From assembly GCA_032358255.1 (NCBI GenBank), contig JAULBX010031481.1, forward strand, positions 62,001 to 126,000: DNA of 64,000 bases, in the 5' to 3' direction. A program made the position numbers and the translations under genes. Shown in pieces: positions 22,311-32,900 of this stretch. Every line of letters begins with the position of its first letter. The first letter of the stretch is position 1. The notes below the pieces were generated by a model. The model made no database searches, was not told the DNA's origin, and was given only the letters and a program-made list of their open reading frames with translations. The DNA comes from Heterotrichella gracilis (Eukaryota; Sar; Xanthophyceae; Tribonematales; Xanthonemataceae).

Positions 22311-22640
22311 CATGGTCACTCCCGCACCATAACCACCACCTTTTGTAACCAGCCACCAAGGTGGGTGCAGATGTTGCTGTCAGTCCCACACCACAGCCCT
22401 CATTTGGGTGTGCATACAAAAGCTTTGATCAGCCCCGCACCACAACCACAGCCCATTCCCCAAATAGAGTGTGCTCCGCCCCGCAACCCAGCCTTCCTCC
22501 CAAAGAGATGCAGTCGGTCAATCCCCGCACCACATCCACAGCCAAGTATCCGAATAGAGGTAGTCCGCCACGCACCACCAACACCACCTGTCTCCCAAGG
22601 GGATGCAGTCGGTCAGTCCCGCACCACCACCACCGGCTTC
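22311..22640 (-). repeat. Four tandem copies of the stress-protein stop-codon region
   Basis: Read on the + strand, TCA (the stop complement) followed by C-rich CCCGCACCACAxCCAC occurs at 22613 (real), about 22519, 22427 and 22318. Spacing is about 92-109 bases. GATGCAGTCGGTCA is shared by the first two. Each copy preserves the coding end for the Val run, Arg-Asp and stop. Confidence 0.8.
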
Positions 22641-23848
22641 TTTGAGTGGTGCGTGCAGAAGTTGGTGACCGAGCCCAGGAAGAACTCCTGCAGCTTGGTG
22701 CGGTTGTGGCTGGCAACCACGATGCAGGCCACGCCCAGCTCCTCCGCCTTCTTGCAGATGACGTGGCCGATGCTGTCGGTGTCCACCTCAGACTGCACAC
22801 ACAGGGGGGTGGAAAGCCAGGTTTCAGACTGCACAGAGAAAGTAAGAAAAGCCAGTTTAATATGGAATAGATAAATGGTACAAGATTGGTTCAGCGTCCA
22901 GCTCCTCCGCCTTTCTTGCATTATCACGTGACCAATGCTGTTGTTGTCCACCTCCGACTGCACACAGGGGGGTGGAAAGCCAGGTTTCGGAGTGCACAGA
23001 GAGGTAGAAAAGCTAGTTTTTCAGCTTGCATGTATAAATGGTATATTAAGGGTATAAATATTGAGATTCAACGCCCAATTTATGTGTTTATGGTTCTTCA
23101 GAGGGAGCACACACCTGTGAACTCCAGTTCATGCTGAGAGACGCGCAGGTAGTGCCGAGGGTGCAACGAGGGTCGGCTATCTCAGGTGCTACAACGGGGA
23201 TGCGAGTAACACATTTGACAGCAGCCTGCTTGTGCAGAGCCAGTCCGTGGCCAAAGCAAAGCGCGGCAGTTGCTGCCCCCTCACCTTGACTATGTGGACG
23301 ATGGGCTCCCGTTCAGGGTTGTGCAGCTTTGTCAGGAAGCGCCTGGTGATGAAGTCCTCCGCCTCCTGGATAATCTTCTCATATGTCACCGGGTCTTGCT
23401 GGGGCAGGAAATCAATTGGCGGAGCCCCATAGATCGCTGCAAGTTGCCTGGCAGGGCAATATTTGGGTGGTGAGCATCAGCCACAGTAACTGCCCTGACA
23501 TGGGTTTTGCTGCAGCTATGATGGTAGGGGCAGGGGTTGGGCCTTGGAAGGCAACACCATGGTGAAAGTGAGCCAGGCACGTGTGTTCAGGATACAAGGC
23601 TATGGATTGTTGATATACGTGCAGGGTTCCTTTTCGCCAAAGGTTGCCACTAACAAGGTTGTGGGCCGCGCAAACAAAGCTTGCAGCAGTGCACTGGGCG
23701 GTGACTAAGGGTTGGCTCACATGCGTGGGATGATGTGCACGAAGTGAATCTCATCCGTGGGCTTGATCAAGTTCCCTAGCGCCCAGTCAAACGCCTTTTC
23801 CGAAGTATCACTGTCGTCCACCCCAATCAATATCTTGCGGTCCGCCAT
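22613..23848 (-). CDS. Universal stress protein (UspA family)
   Basis: Exons 23848-23721, 23447-23285 and 22792-22613 chain in phase to 156 residues. The fold signature is complete: KILIGVDDSDTSEKAFDWAL at the start, VHIIPRM, AIYGAPPIDFLPQQDPV, SIGHVICKKAEELG, VACIVVASHNRTKL, then EFFLGSVTNFCTHH and KKPVVVV at the end. In ATP-binding members the loop is GxxG-(9x)-G(S/T). Here the first GxxG is replaced by SHNRTK while the GS is kept, so nucleotide binding is uncertain. It is likely a small cytosolic stress-linked protein. It is divergent from the methyltransferase gene with 630 bases between the ATGs. Intron 2 and the 3' flank hold exon-edge copies. Confidence 0.92.
22801..23035 (-). repeat. 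Tandem copy of stress-protein exon 3 start plus upstream intron
   Basis: Read on the minus strand, a block ending in TGTGTGCAG and TCGGAGGTGGACAACAACAG at 22963 repeats the real acceptor and exon start at 22792 (TCTGAGGTGGACACCGACAG). The copy encodes SEVDNNSIGHVI, then loses frame through small insertions. On the + strand the intron text GGGGTGGAAAGCCAGGTTTC also recurs, at 22806 and 22968. Confidence 0.85.
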
Positions 23849-24478
23849 GGTACTTGCTGAATGAACACCGAAAGGAGGTGGTGGGGCGTTAATGTTACGC
23901 TGTTGAAAGGAAGCTTTGCTACGCCTCACACACAAGAAATACCAGCTATGAAGGTTGTGGATACGCCCGTTTACCGTATCGTAACCGAGTTAACTAGTTT
24001 CCGGAACCGTTGGGGCAACAGCTACGCGACACCCCACCATGCCCAGCTGGCACAAACTCACAGTACCGAGGGTGTGCATTTGAAAACAACCTCAACACTG
24101 CTTGCAGCTGAACAGAATGTCCCTGTACGAACTGTTGAAAAGGTGCAGTGGCAACGAAGATTGGCAACCTGCACACTTCAAAGCCCTGTCCCTGCGGGTT
24201 GGGCAGCGCTACCTCCCATCGGATTGGGTTTATGCATGCATGTGTGCATGCATCTTCCAGCACGCCCATTTTGCAGCATTTGGCACACCATTCTATGGAG
24301 TTAAATATGTGAAACTTTCTGGGTGCATCGCTTACCCATTATTGTCGTTGCTGGGGGGTCAGGTCTTGATTCAATATCTTGGCGGGAACTACATGCGCAC
24401 TGCAATGCCTGGATGCAACCCCACTCCTCTTTGGCAGAAGAGGCACCGTGCTTGTCTTTTTCTATGACAGACTGAACC
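23849..24478. promoter_or_regulatory. Shared promoter interval between the stress-protein gene (-) and METTL22-like gene (+)
   Basis: 630 bases separate the two start codons, which point away from each other. No TATA box was obvious on either strand. A TGCATGCATGTGTGCATGCATC tract lies at about 24232-24252. Confidence 0.4.
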
Positions 24479-27400
24479 ATGGAAACCTCGGCCATATCTG
24501 AAGACCTTGTGTTGAGTGATGTGCATGTGGGTGCCCCAGGCCCAGCATGTGAAGGCGACCAATGCCTGGCACGCTTTGTGTTTCAGAGCCGCTGTGGCAC
24601 CACGGGAGCTTCTCCAACCCCTGTAGACCCTTCAGTATCCAATGGAGGACCTACAGATGACCAAAGCTCCTCATCAGACTCAGACGGGGACCAAAGGGTG
24701 CGCAGGCGAAAGCGAGGTGCGTCCACAGCCTTGACAGGACAACTGCTGGAGTAAAGCAAGTTCAGGACAGAGATGAATGGCACAGGCTGGTGCAAACCTG
24801 GCAGATGTCTGGCTGTACTGCTAAAATGCACGTGAGCGTGACTCCTTGCTGGTATAGAAGGCGTGCAAGTGCAGCGGCGTGCCCAATGCTGAACGCTCAC
24901 AGCAATGGGTGATGAAAAGCCGCATGGCTGCTTCGTGTTGCAGACGCAGGAGGCTGGGAGGCGCCCCTGCTCATCTACCACCACATGGCGACGCCGCTTG
25001 GGGATGTGGGCCTGCAGGTAGGGGCTGTTATATGGTATGTTACTGACACCTGTATAGGACGTGTATGCTGTGCGCCGGCTCATGTTGCCTATGGTACTTT
25101 ATAATACTGTATACCACACCGCATGTCAATTCACCTCGCACAATGTGACCTGCTGTTGGTTGACGCACCTGCAGGTTTTGCGGTGGTACAACTTGCGCCA
25201 TCGCCCATACCCTTGCTACCTGGAACACCCTCTATGTTAGTTTGCCTAGGGGCACATAATTAATGGAAGATGTAGTAAAATGGAAGATTTAATCAATGGA
25301 AGATTTAGTAAAATGGAAGATTTAGTAAAATGGTATTTTGAGGACCTGTGTCCTCATGGGCAGGTGTGGCGCGGCGCCCTGCTGCTGGCCGAGTGGGTGC
25401 TTGCCATGCGGGGACAGCTGCAGGGGGTGGTGGCGCTGGAGCTAGGCACAGGGGCGGGGATGGCGGGGATGGTGCTTGCGCGATTCGCAAGGAGAGTGTT
25501 TCTGACAGGTGAGAAGAGGGCATGGCATTTGCATTACTCAATGCCTTCAAGACATTTTTCTATGCATTTACATTGCGATTGTGTATTCTCAGTCATGTGC
25601 GCGTGGCGTCCACACCTGCCACAATGTGCAACAGGCCTCGATTTCATGGCCCGTTGGTGGGGCTGGCTGTGTTGACGATGGCCATTGCCGGTGTGTGGTG
25701 CAGATGTGGGGAGCAGGGCGCTCGCAAACTGCCAGGTGGGTGGCGGGCTGTCAAGACTGTGCACCATCACGGCAACAATCCCTTTGGGTAGACTGACCAC
25801 ACCACCTTCCTGAATAGGAACGAGAAAGATACGTCCCCACACACATGCACGGTTGATTCCAACTGGCTCATGTACAGTACTGTACCCCAGTGGCTTCAAG
25901 AGGTGTTTTATTCTGTTTCATTCCAACCCAATTGTTTATGTATTATTTATTATTTTCCTCTGTTTTTTTGTAGAAGAACGTGGATGCCAACCGGCACACC
26001 TTCCGCCGCTCCCCTTGCGCGGCAGCCGTGAGGGAGTTGGACTGGACACAGGCATTCCCTCCCCTGCTGCCTGATTCCCACGCCTCTCCTGGCTGTGACT
26101 TTGCATGGACCACTGCAGACCTCCGGGAGCTGAAGGACTGCAAGGTGAACTTTAATTGCATTCCTCATTCAATCAATATCTTTTCAACAACCCTGGCATG
26201 TTTGAAAAGAATTCATCACGGAAAACAGTACAAATAATGAACCACACGCGAAACCTGTGGCGTCGCCGCGTGGTCCATAAAAACCTGTGGCGTCGCGTGT
26301 CCCACAGGCTTTGACTCCATGAAATTGACTGATGGTGTTGCGTGCGCTGCAGGTGCTGCTGGCCGCTGATGTGGTGTACGACGATGACCTCACACTGGCC
26401 CTGGTCACATGTGTGCTGGCCATCATGCGCCATGTGGCGGGTGGAGGGGGCATGGGCGGGCAAGGTGGGGACAGGGGTGGAGGCAGAAGGGGTTTTTAAA
26501 AAAGTGGGGAGGTCGCGATGGAGGGCAGAGTCCCTTTGTATGTGCATGGGGTGTGGATTTTCTGTCTCCACCCTGTTGTTGGGGATGTACCGACAGGCAC
26601 AAGGGCACCTTTTGCTGACATGGTCATGCGCATGCATGGGCGCACAGAGGGGCACTGGCCAAAGTGCCCTGAAGTTCATGAGACCAGCATCAAGTTAAGG
26701 GTTAGGGCAGGAAGTCACTGGAGCATAGGATCTGTATGTGAGGGTTCACCCGTGCGGAATCACATGCCCTGCGCATAAACCACGTGGCAACTGCACCACC
26801 TACTCTCAATGAAGTTATGGGGAAATGACATCTAATACCGGCATTCATTCCCCTCCCCACAGGCTCTCCCTGTGCCCCCCCTGTCCTGTACCTCGCCCTG
26901 GAGAAGCGCTTCAACTTCACCCTGAGGGACATGGATGCGCGCGCACCCGCCTTCGACCACCTGCTCTCGGTCATAGCCACAGCAGGAAGGGACAGCGCTC
27001 AAGCCTTGCCGGACACAGCTACATTGGCCCTTGACAGCGCTCACGGCCTCTGCGTCGCCATGCAACACAATGCGGCAGGGACGGGCGCTGGAGGCAGTAC
27101 CATTGATGGGCAAATGGGGGAGGGTGGTGGCCAGGGCTCAGGCTGTGCCAGCATTGGCACTACTCATGCGGCTCAGCGTAGCACCCATATGAGCGACACA
27201 GCTGAGCCTCGGCATCCCACCCAGGTGGGCAATGCTAGAGTGGATATCAGCCAATCTCCACTAGGAGGATGCAGTGCCCCTGCCCGTGCAGTTAGAGGGG
27301 TAAATGCCGCAGCAAGAGTTGACATCAGCCAATCTCCGCTTGGAGGAAGCAGTGCCACTAGTGCCACCACGCATGCAGCCACAGGGACAATCGCTACAGC

Positions 27401-27596
27401 AGGCACTGTGAGAGCCACCACAAGCACTGCTGAAGAAAGCTGTCGAGCAGTCCTTGGGCAGCGGCTGGTGGTGGATGCAGAGGGCTGGTGCCTGGTTGGG
27501 CGGCGGGTGGACGCGGGTTTGATCCCGCGGGCTGTGGCGGGTGAGAGAGGGGAGCATGTGGAGCTGTGGGAGCTGAGGCGGGGCCGGGTGGCTTAG
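24479..27596 (+). CDS. METTL22: METTL22-like SAM-dependent protein methyltransferase
   Basis: Seven exons chain in phase to 501 residues: 24479-24716, 24944-25017, 25364-25508, 25704-25735, 25974-26144, 26353-26464 and 26863-27596. The order matches the METTL22 family: an early VLSDVH motif, MATPLGDVGLQVWRGALLLA, the SAM-binding loop LELGTGAGMAG, DVGSRALANCQKNVDANR, VRELDW, the motif AADVVYDDDLT, then LALEKRFNFTLRDMD and a final VELWELRR. Human METTL22 methylates Lys in nuclear partners; the substrate here is unknown. Between FDHLLSV and the C-terminal strand lies an insert of about 160 residues rich in Gly/Ala/Thr/Ser. It contains two copies of ARVDISQSPLGG, absent from animal homologues as far as I know. 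The start is a clean ATG in ACCATGG. Confidence 0.9.
25262..25334 (+). repeat. Short tandem repeat in METTL22 intron 2
   Basis: Four copies of AATGGAAGAT(T/G)TA lie in tandem, three of them followed by GTAAA, just upstream of the exon 3 acceptor. Confidence 0.85.
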
Positions 27597-27745
27597 GGAT
27601 AGGGTTTGGAGTTAGATTTTGGGCGTAGGGTTTACGGGGTAGGGTTTAACGGCAGAGTGGAGCTGTGGGAGGTGAGTTGGGGCCGGGTGGCTTAGGGGTA
27701 GGGTTTGGAGTCTAGGGTTTGGGGTTTGGAGGGTGTATAGTGTAG
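27557..27745 (+). repeat. Duplicated METTL22 3' end with telomere-like tail
   Basis: The last coding bases GTGGAGCTGTGGGAGCTGAG, GGGGCCGGGTGGCTTAGGG and the AGGGTTTGGAGT that follows are repeated at 27657-27710, with GAGGTGAGTT in place of GAGCTGAGGC. Both copies run into variants of TAGGGTTT. Confidence 0.9.
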
Positions 27746-28287
27746 CGTGTAGACAGGGCGCAAGCTTTGCTTAGGTGCCGCTACTCTAGGGACTGCAGCT
27801 TTGCAACATTCAGGTTTGGTCACTGTTGGTTTGGGAACTGTTTACAAGAGGCGCCCTGCTTACTGTCATTCTGAAGGACATGTGCTTGCACCCGTCAACA
27901 CAGGACTTCCCCAAATCTCCCTTGCCCTCAATGGGACAGTGGACTCCATATGTGCCCCACATGACTAGTGACTAGCAATGCAGCGCCTTGCGCACATCTG
28001 AGTAGGGTTTAGGGTTTGCACCAACAAGCCAAGTAGCGCGTACTGTATTGTTATAGCCTCGTAAGGAGGAGCCTACTAGGCACCATGGCCACCAAGTAAA
28101 CCCTAAACCCTAAACCCTGCCAGGCGCCACCCAAGGAGCCATACCGGCGTTGTTCAACATGGTCAAATGTACTGTGGGCAACCCATTGTCACACTGTGTT
28201 GACAACAGGCTTCTGTCCGTTTGCCCTTGCTGGTGTGAGGCTGGCACCATGAATAGTACTGCCAAGGCAGCCCTCTCCCAGTGCACT
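27746..28287. other. Intergenic between convergent METTL22-like and BTB genes
   Basis: No gene was seen. It contains short telomere-like runs in both orientations: AGGGTTTAGGGTTT near 28002 and CCCTAAACCCTAAACCC near 28100. Confidence 0.4.
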
Positions 28288-28905
28288 TCACACTCCGAGT
28301 GCAGTGGTGAGGATCTGCACCAACAGCTCGGGCGGCAGGCTGGGAACGAACCTCTTCTGTTGGTCCTTAGTCAGCTTGGAGTAGTAGTAGCTCGTAGACA
28401 GGTGCTCCACCAGGAACGCCCTGCACTTGTCAAAGAGCTCTGGCAGGTGCGCCCCGGAGGCCAAGACCCACGCCTCCTCTATGTTGGACATGGAGAGCGG
28501 GTAGATCTCTCGAGCTGCAACTTCACAGGCGCCCTTGACGTGAGGCATATCGTACTTGTCAGCCAGGAGGGCCACGGTGAGCAGGAACTGGGGCTGCCTG
28601 AGGTGGCCACCGGCGGCATATGCATCCCCCTGGTGCGAACAGAAGCGGTAGAGCACGTGGAACAGCTTTTCCAACGTGGCGCCGTCCTCCGGTAGCTGCA
28701 GCACCGGCTCGTTGCAAGTGGTGAAGAGGTCATGCCAGACCTTGGAGTGGCCTGCGAGCACGCTTTTGTGCCCCAAGAAGTGGTGGCCATCGGGGGTTGT
28801 CACGGTGCAGCTGGAGTCGCCAAAGGGCGCAAAGTCGTGTAGGGTGATGTTTTCAGGCACGCTGGCTTGCGAGGCGGGGGTGGCTGGGGCTGCAGCCATG
28901 CTCAT
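28288..28905 (-). CDS. BTB/POZ domain protein
   Basis: A single exon of 205 residues runs from an ATG at 28905 to a TGA at 28288. The BTB fold is seen as SSCTVTTPDGHHFLGHKSVL, then SKVWHDLFTTCNEPVLQLPE, then TLEKLFHVLYRF, then ALLADKYDMPHVKGACEV. The C-terminal third (FDKCRAFLVEHLSTSYYYSK, then PPELLVQILTTAL) resembles the helical back that follows BTB in plant proteins. BTB domains dimerise and often deliver substrates to CUL3 ubiquitin ligases; that role is inferred only from the family. It is intronless, unlike every neighbour. Confidence 0.88.
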   Translation of the reverse strand: MSMAAAPATPASQASVPENITLHDFAPFGDSSCTVTTPDGHHFLGHKSVLAGHSKVWHDLFTTCNEPVLQLPEDGATLEKLFHVLYRFCSHQGDAYAAGGHLRQPQFLLTVALLADKYDMPHVKGACEVAAREIYPLSMSNIEEAWVLASGAHLPELFDKCRAFLVEHLSTSYYYSKLTKDQQKRFVPSLPPELLVQILTTALGV

Positions 28906-28951
28906 TGGGACTGTAGCTACTGTATACAGCCGTAGTCAACACTGGTCCTGA

Positions 28952-28959
28952 TTTATAAA
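28952..28959 (-). promoter_or_regulatory. TATA-like box of the BTB gene
   Basis: TTTATAAA lies about 50 bases upstream of the BTB start codon. This would leave a short leader. Confidence 0.35.
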
Positions 28960-29980
28960 GTGTAATTACAATGCATGCAGCAGCACGCGTGCTGCGGGCG
29001 TCAAGCAATAGTCACAGAGCACTGACTAGCAAAGTTGGAGTCTTACGCGTATATAAAGACCCGCTCATGCAAGAGCACCCACGAAGCGGCTGAAGCTACT
29101 CAGCTGGTGGGCTCTGAGCTTGGACTGGTGGACTAGGGGTGCAAAATATGAACACGTGCTTTCGACAACTGTGTCTGGTATGCTGGAGTACAAGCAATGC
29201 AATTTCATTCATTGAAGGTGTACCTTTCTGCAAACGCTACAGCTGGACTCTTGGCAAGTCATGCACTGGCGCAATGCATGCATGCATTTCAACCGGCGAG
29301 GTACATAGACAAGCTCAACAACATCTTGCTCAGTGGTTAATAATTGAGCTGCTACTACAACTCAAGCGCACACAAATTCAATTTTTAACATGGAAACCCA
29401 TACTGCTAACGATTTGTTCTTGAACGACATTTGAATGAAATCAGTAGATGTTGACTCCCGTTGCAATAACTTATAAGTTCGCTGAAGAGGGGTCATTTAC
29501 GGTTCAAAAGGGTAGAATACGTTATAGTGGACAGAAACAGGCTCGCTTAGTGTGTCAAATTGAATTAGGTCGCTTGTGTATCATTGCCCGCATGCTACGC
29601 ATGCCCGCATGCTGCATATGCATGCATGGTTGGCAAACGGCGCGCGAACAGCCGGCAGCACCTTTTCAGCCTTGGTGCAGCCAATATAGTGCTTTAAATG
29701 GCATGCGGTATTGAAGCGTTGTAACTGCACCACACCCACAGCAGGCAGCTACTATGAAGACCCCAGCGACCCTGTTCGGGCAACCGCCTTGCTTATAAGC
29801 AAGCACGCCTGTGCACTGCCTACTGATAACCCAGTTGCACATAGCCACGTTTTCTAGCCACCAAGACCTCTTGACTTCCCACCTTAGACCCGACAGCACC
29901 TTATCCCACTGCTTGCCTAACGTTGCCTCCACCAACGCACCAGCAAAACCCTGCCAACAACACCCCGGCTTGCATAGTGG
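28960..29980. other. Intergenic, upstream of the MYND gene
   Basis: No exon was supported. A good TATA motif, TATATAAAG, lies on the + strand at 29050-29058, but nothing recognisable starts within 200 bases. It could serve a transcript with a long leader or leader intron reaching the ATG at 29981. Confidence 0.35.
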
Positions 29981-32900
29981 ATGCTTCCAAGCAACACACC
30001 TGCAAAACCGACTGCCAACACCGGCGTGGTTTCTTCCACTGCCATAACCAGCAGTGACCTCCCAGCCACCACCAGTACCGTCAGCACCACCACCGCTTTG
30101 GTCACTATGGCCATACCCACCACCACCACCACCACCACCACCACCACCAGCAACGCCTCACCCACAGCCACAAAAGGAGAGTCCTCTCCCATTACAGTCA
30201 CAGCCACAGCCACATGTACAGCCACCGTCGGCAGCCTCGACCCGCATCTAGCACCAGCTGGAGCACCGGTACCAGAACCAACAACTGCTCCCCCACCACC
30301 ACGTCATCGCACCCAGGGTGATGCAGCCGCCACTAAAAACGCTGGGGGCGCATGTGACGGGATGGCACTCCTTGCGTTGGTTGACCAGCGCTGCGCCCCT
30401 GTGGGTGAGGAGGAGGCACAGGTGCTGAGTGCGCCGCGGCCAAGCTGGAAGGTGGGTTTGAAAACCCTTAAACCCTAATACCCACTCGTGGAGGTGAGGT
30501 GCAGGTGTTGGTTTGGAAGTGCACTTTCAACAGCCCAAGTTGGCTCCTTCTTGACATTCTCATGGATCCTGAGGGGATGAGCGGTACTTCTTAGGGATAT
30601 ACGTGTACATTCCTATTTCTGAACTGAAATGGTATTTGTTTTCCCCCTTGCATCCCATTTGTTATCATTAATTGTTTGCCTGACCTCCTTTGCAGCCCAT
30701 CCCACCCGGGCCCCTGCTTCCCAATACCAAATTCTGCGTGGGACAGATACAGCAGCTGATGGAGATGGATGGTGAGATGAGCCATGTCAAAGTCCAGCAC
30801 TGGCTGGGGAGCCATTTGTTCCACACGGTGAGCGTAGACCCCAGCTGGGGTTTGGTTGCACAAGTTCAGCTGCAAATGCGCCAGGTCGGGGTAGGCGGAG
30901 GATGGGCGCCAGACGGGGCAATTGGCCCTAGACCTACACACCAAACCCTAAACTTTCCGCCCTAAGCCCTACAGCACCCAGCCGCCTACAAAATGAGTTT
31001 GGGCGCCAGGTGCGCCGAGTGGTGCTGCACCCTAAACCCTACCCCACAACTTTCATAAACCCTAAAATAAATACCCACCCACCTACAGGACGAGGAGGGC
31101 GCCAGTTAATACTAACCCTAAACCCTAAACCTCTGCCTACAGGACGAGGAGGGGCGCCAGATGCGGCGGGTGGTCGCAGTCAAGCTTGCATCAGGCGACA
31201 TTGACTGGCTCAAGTGCCTCAAGATGCTGTTGCCCCAGCTGAGTCCGGTCGAGCGGATAGCCCTTGCCAGCAGCAATATGGTGGCGGCACTGGTGTGGTG
31301 GCTGGTGGAGCATGGCTATGGGGCGGAGGGGGGAGGAGAGGGGACAGGAGGGGCGCCTGGCGACGACGGTAAGATGTGTGAAGACAACAGCACAATGAAG
31401 GAAAGCGATGTACTACAGTCATAACGGGAATGGAATACATGCACGCTGCATGCATGGCAGCAGCCTGAGGGGCTTAAATGCTATAAACAAGACGAGTTGG
31501 AACCAATCCTGACATATTACAGTAACACTGCTGTGCTGGTGGGTTTGCAGTTATTTCCATTGCCCACACCGCGCTCTGACAGTGCATGCCTGCCTGCCTG
31601 TTACTGCAGCTTTCTGCTCTGAGGTCATCCGCCACAAACCCTAATCCTATACCCTAAACCCTACTGCGTACCTGGATTCTAAAACCCTCTTGCCCTGTGC
31701 AGCTTCCTGCTCCGAGGCCATCCGGCACAAACCCTAAATCATATACCCTAAACCCTACTGCGAACCTGGACCCTAAAACCCTATTGCCCTATGCAGCTGA
31801 GGCAGTTGCTTCCTGGTGTTCCTTTCTGCAGCCAACACCTTGATGTTCATGTTAGCTGATGTTCATTTTAGGGTTCTAGGGTTTTCCACACCGCACCCTG
31901 ACAGCTCATGCCCCTGCAGATTTCTGCGCCGAGGCCATTCGCTTCCTTGCGTACTACTCGGCTGCCCACCCCTTTTCCTCGCGCGCCCTGTGGCACAACG
32001 GCTGCGTGCGCGTGTTCACAAACATGGTCTTGGAGATCTTTGCAGATTTGGGGCAGGCCCCCCCCACACCACCGCCGCCACCCCCAAAGGGGGGTGCCGC
32101 ACAGCAAGGCTTCGTTGAAAAGTCTGGGATGCTGGTGGGGGGGCTCCGGCTGCTGGTGGCCTGCACAACAATACGTGAGTGCCATAATAATAATAATAAA
32201 ATAAAGCTCAATATGTTAAATCAATATATGTTTTGATTGAAAGATATAATGTACCCCAGCTGCTGGTGGCCTGCACAACAATACGTGAGTGCCAACTACA
32301 TAAATGTCAAGTTAAATTATTTATTTGACATATGCTTTTTTTTACGTTCATTGATCCAAGTAGTCAATATGCCTCGGGTGCTGGCGACATGCACAAGGAG
32401 ACATGAGCGCCAGATGAAGTAATGGTTTTGTGGTTGAACCACCCCTTTCAAATCTGTTGAATCATCTGTTTAAACCCAGTTTGACTGGGAATTCCAGATG
32501 AGCGCCGGATCATTTAATCACCATTTCCGTTGTCCATCGTGCCTCCTACACACCCACAGTGCCAACCAAGCCATGCTTGCTCACCACCTAGTATGCATGC
32601 ACAAGTGTGCGCTGCTTAGGGTTTAGGGTTTAGGGTTTGGGGCTTGTTTGCCACGCATTGCGCTGTTTAGGGGTTAGGGTTTGCTTGACACGCATTGCAC
32701 TGTTTAGGGTTTAGGGTTTGCTTGACACGCATTGCGCAAACCCTAAAGCATTGCGCAAGCATGCGCTGTCTCCTCCCCCCCGCCCATCTCTGTCCCTATT
32801 TCACCCCCCACCACCTCCCCCTGGCCCCCAGCCCCCCTCCGCGGCAGCTCCACGTGGAAATGCAAAAACCCTAAAGTGTACACCATAAACCTCCATAAAC

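Noticed and set aside
27597-28120. TTTAGGG/CCCT runs considered as a real telomere or subtelomere end
   Set aside because: Runs are short, impure, in both orientations and interspersed with housekeeping genes across the whole window.
29050-29058. TATATAAAG as promoter of a gene at about 29100
   Set aside because: No coding exon or RNA gene could be recognised within several hundred bases downstream.
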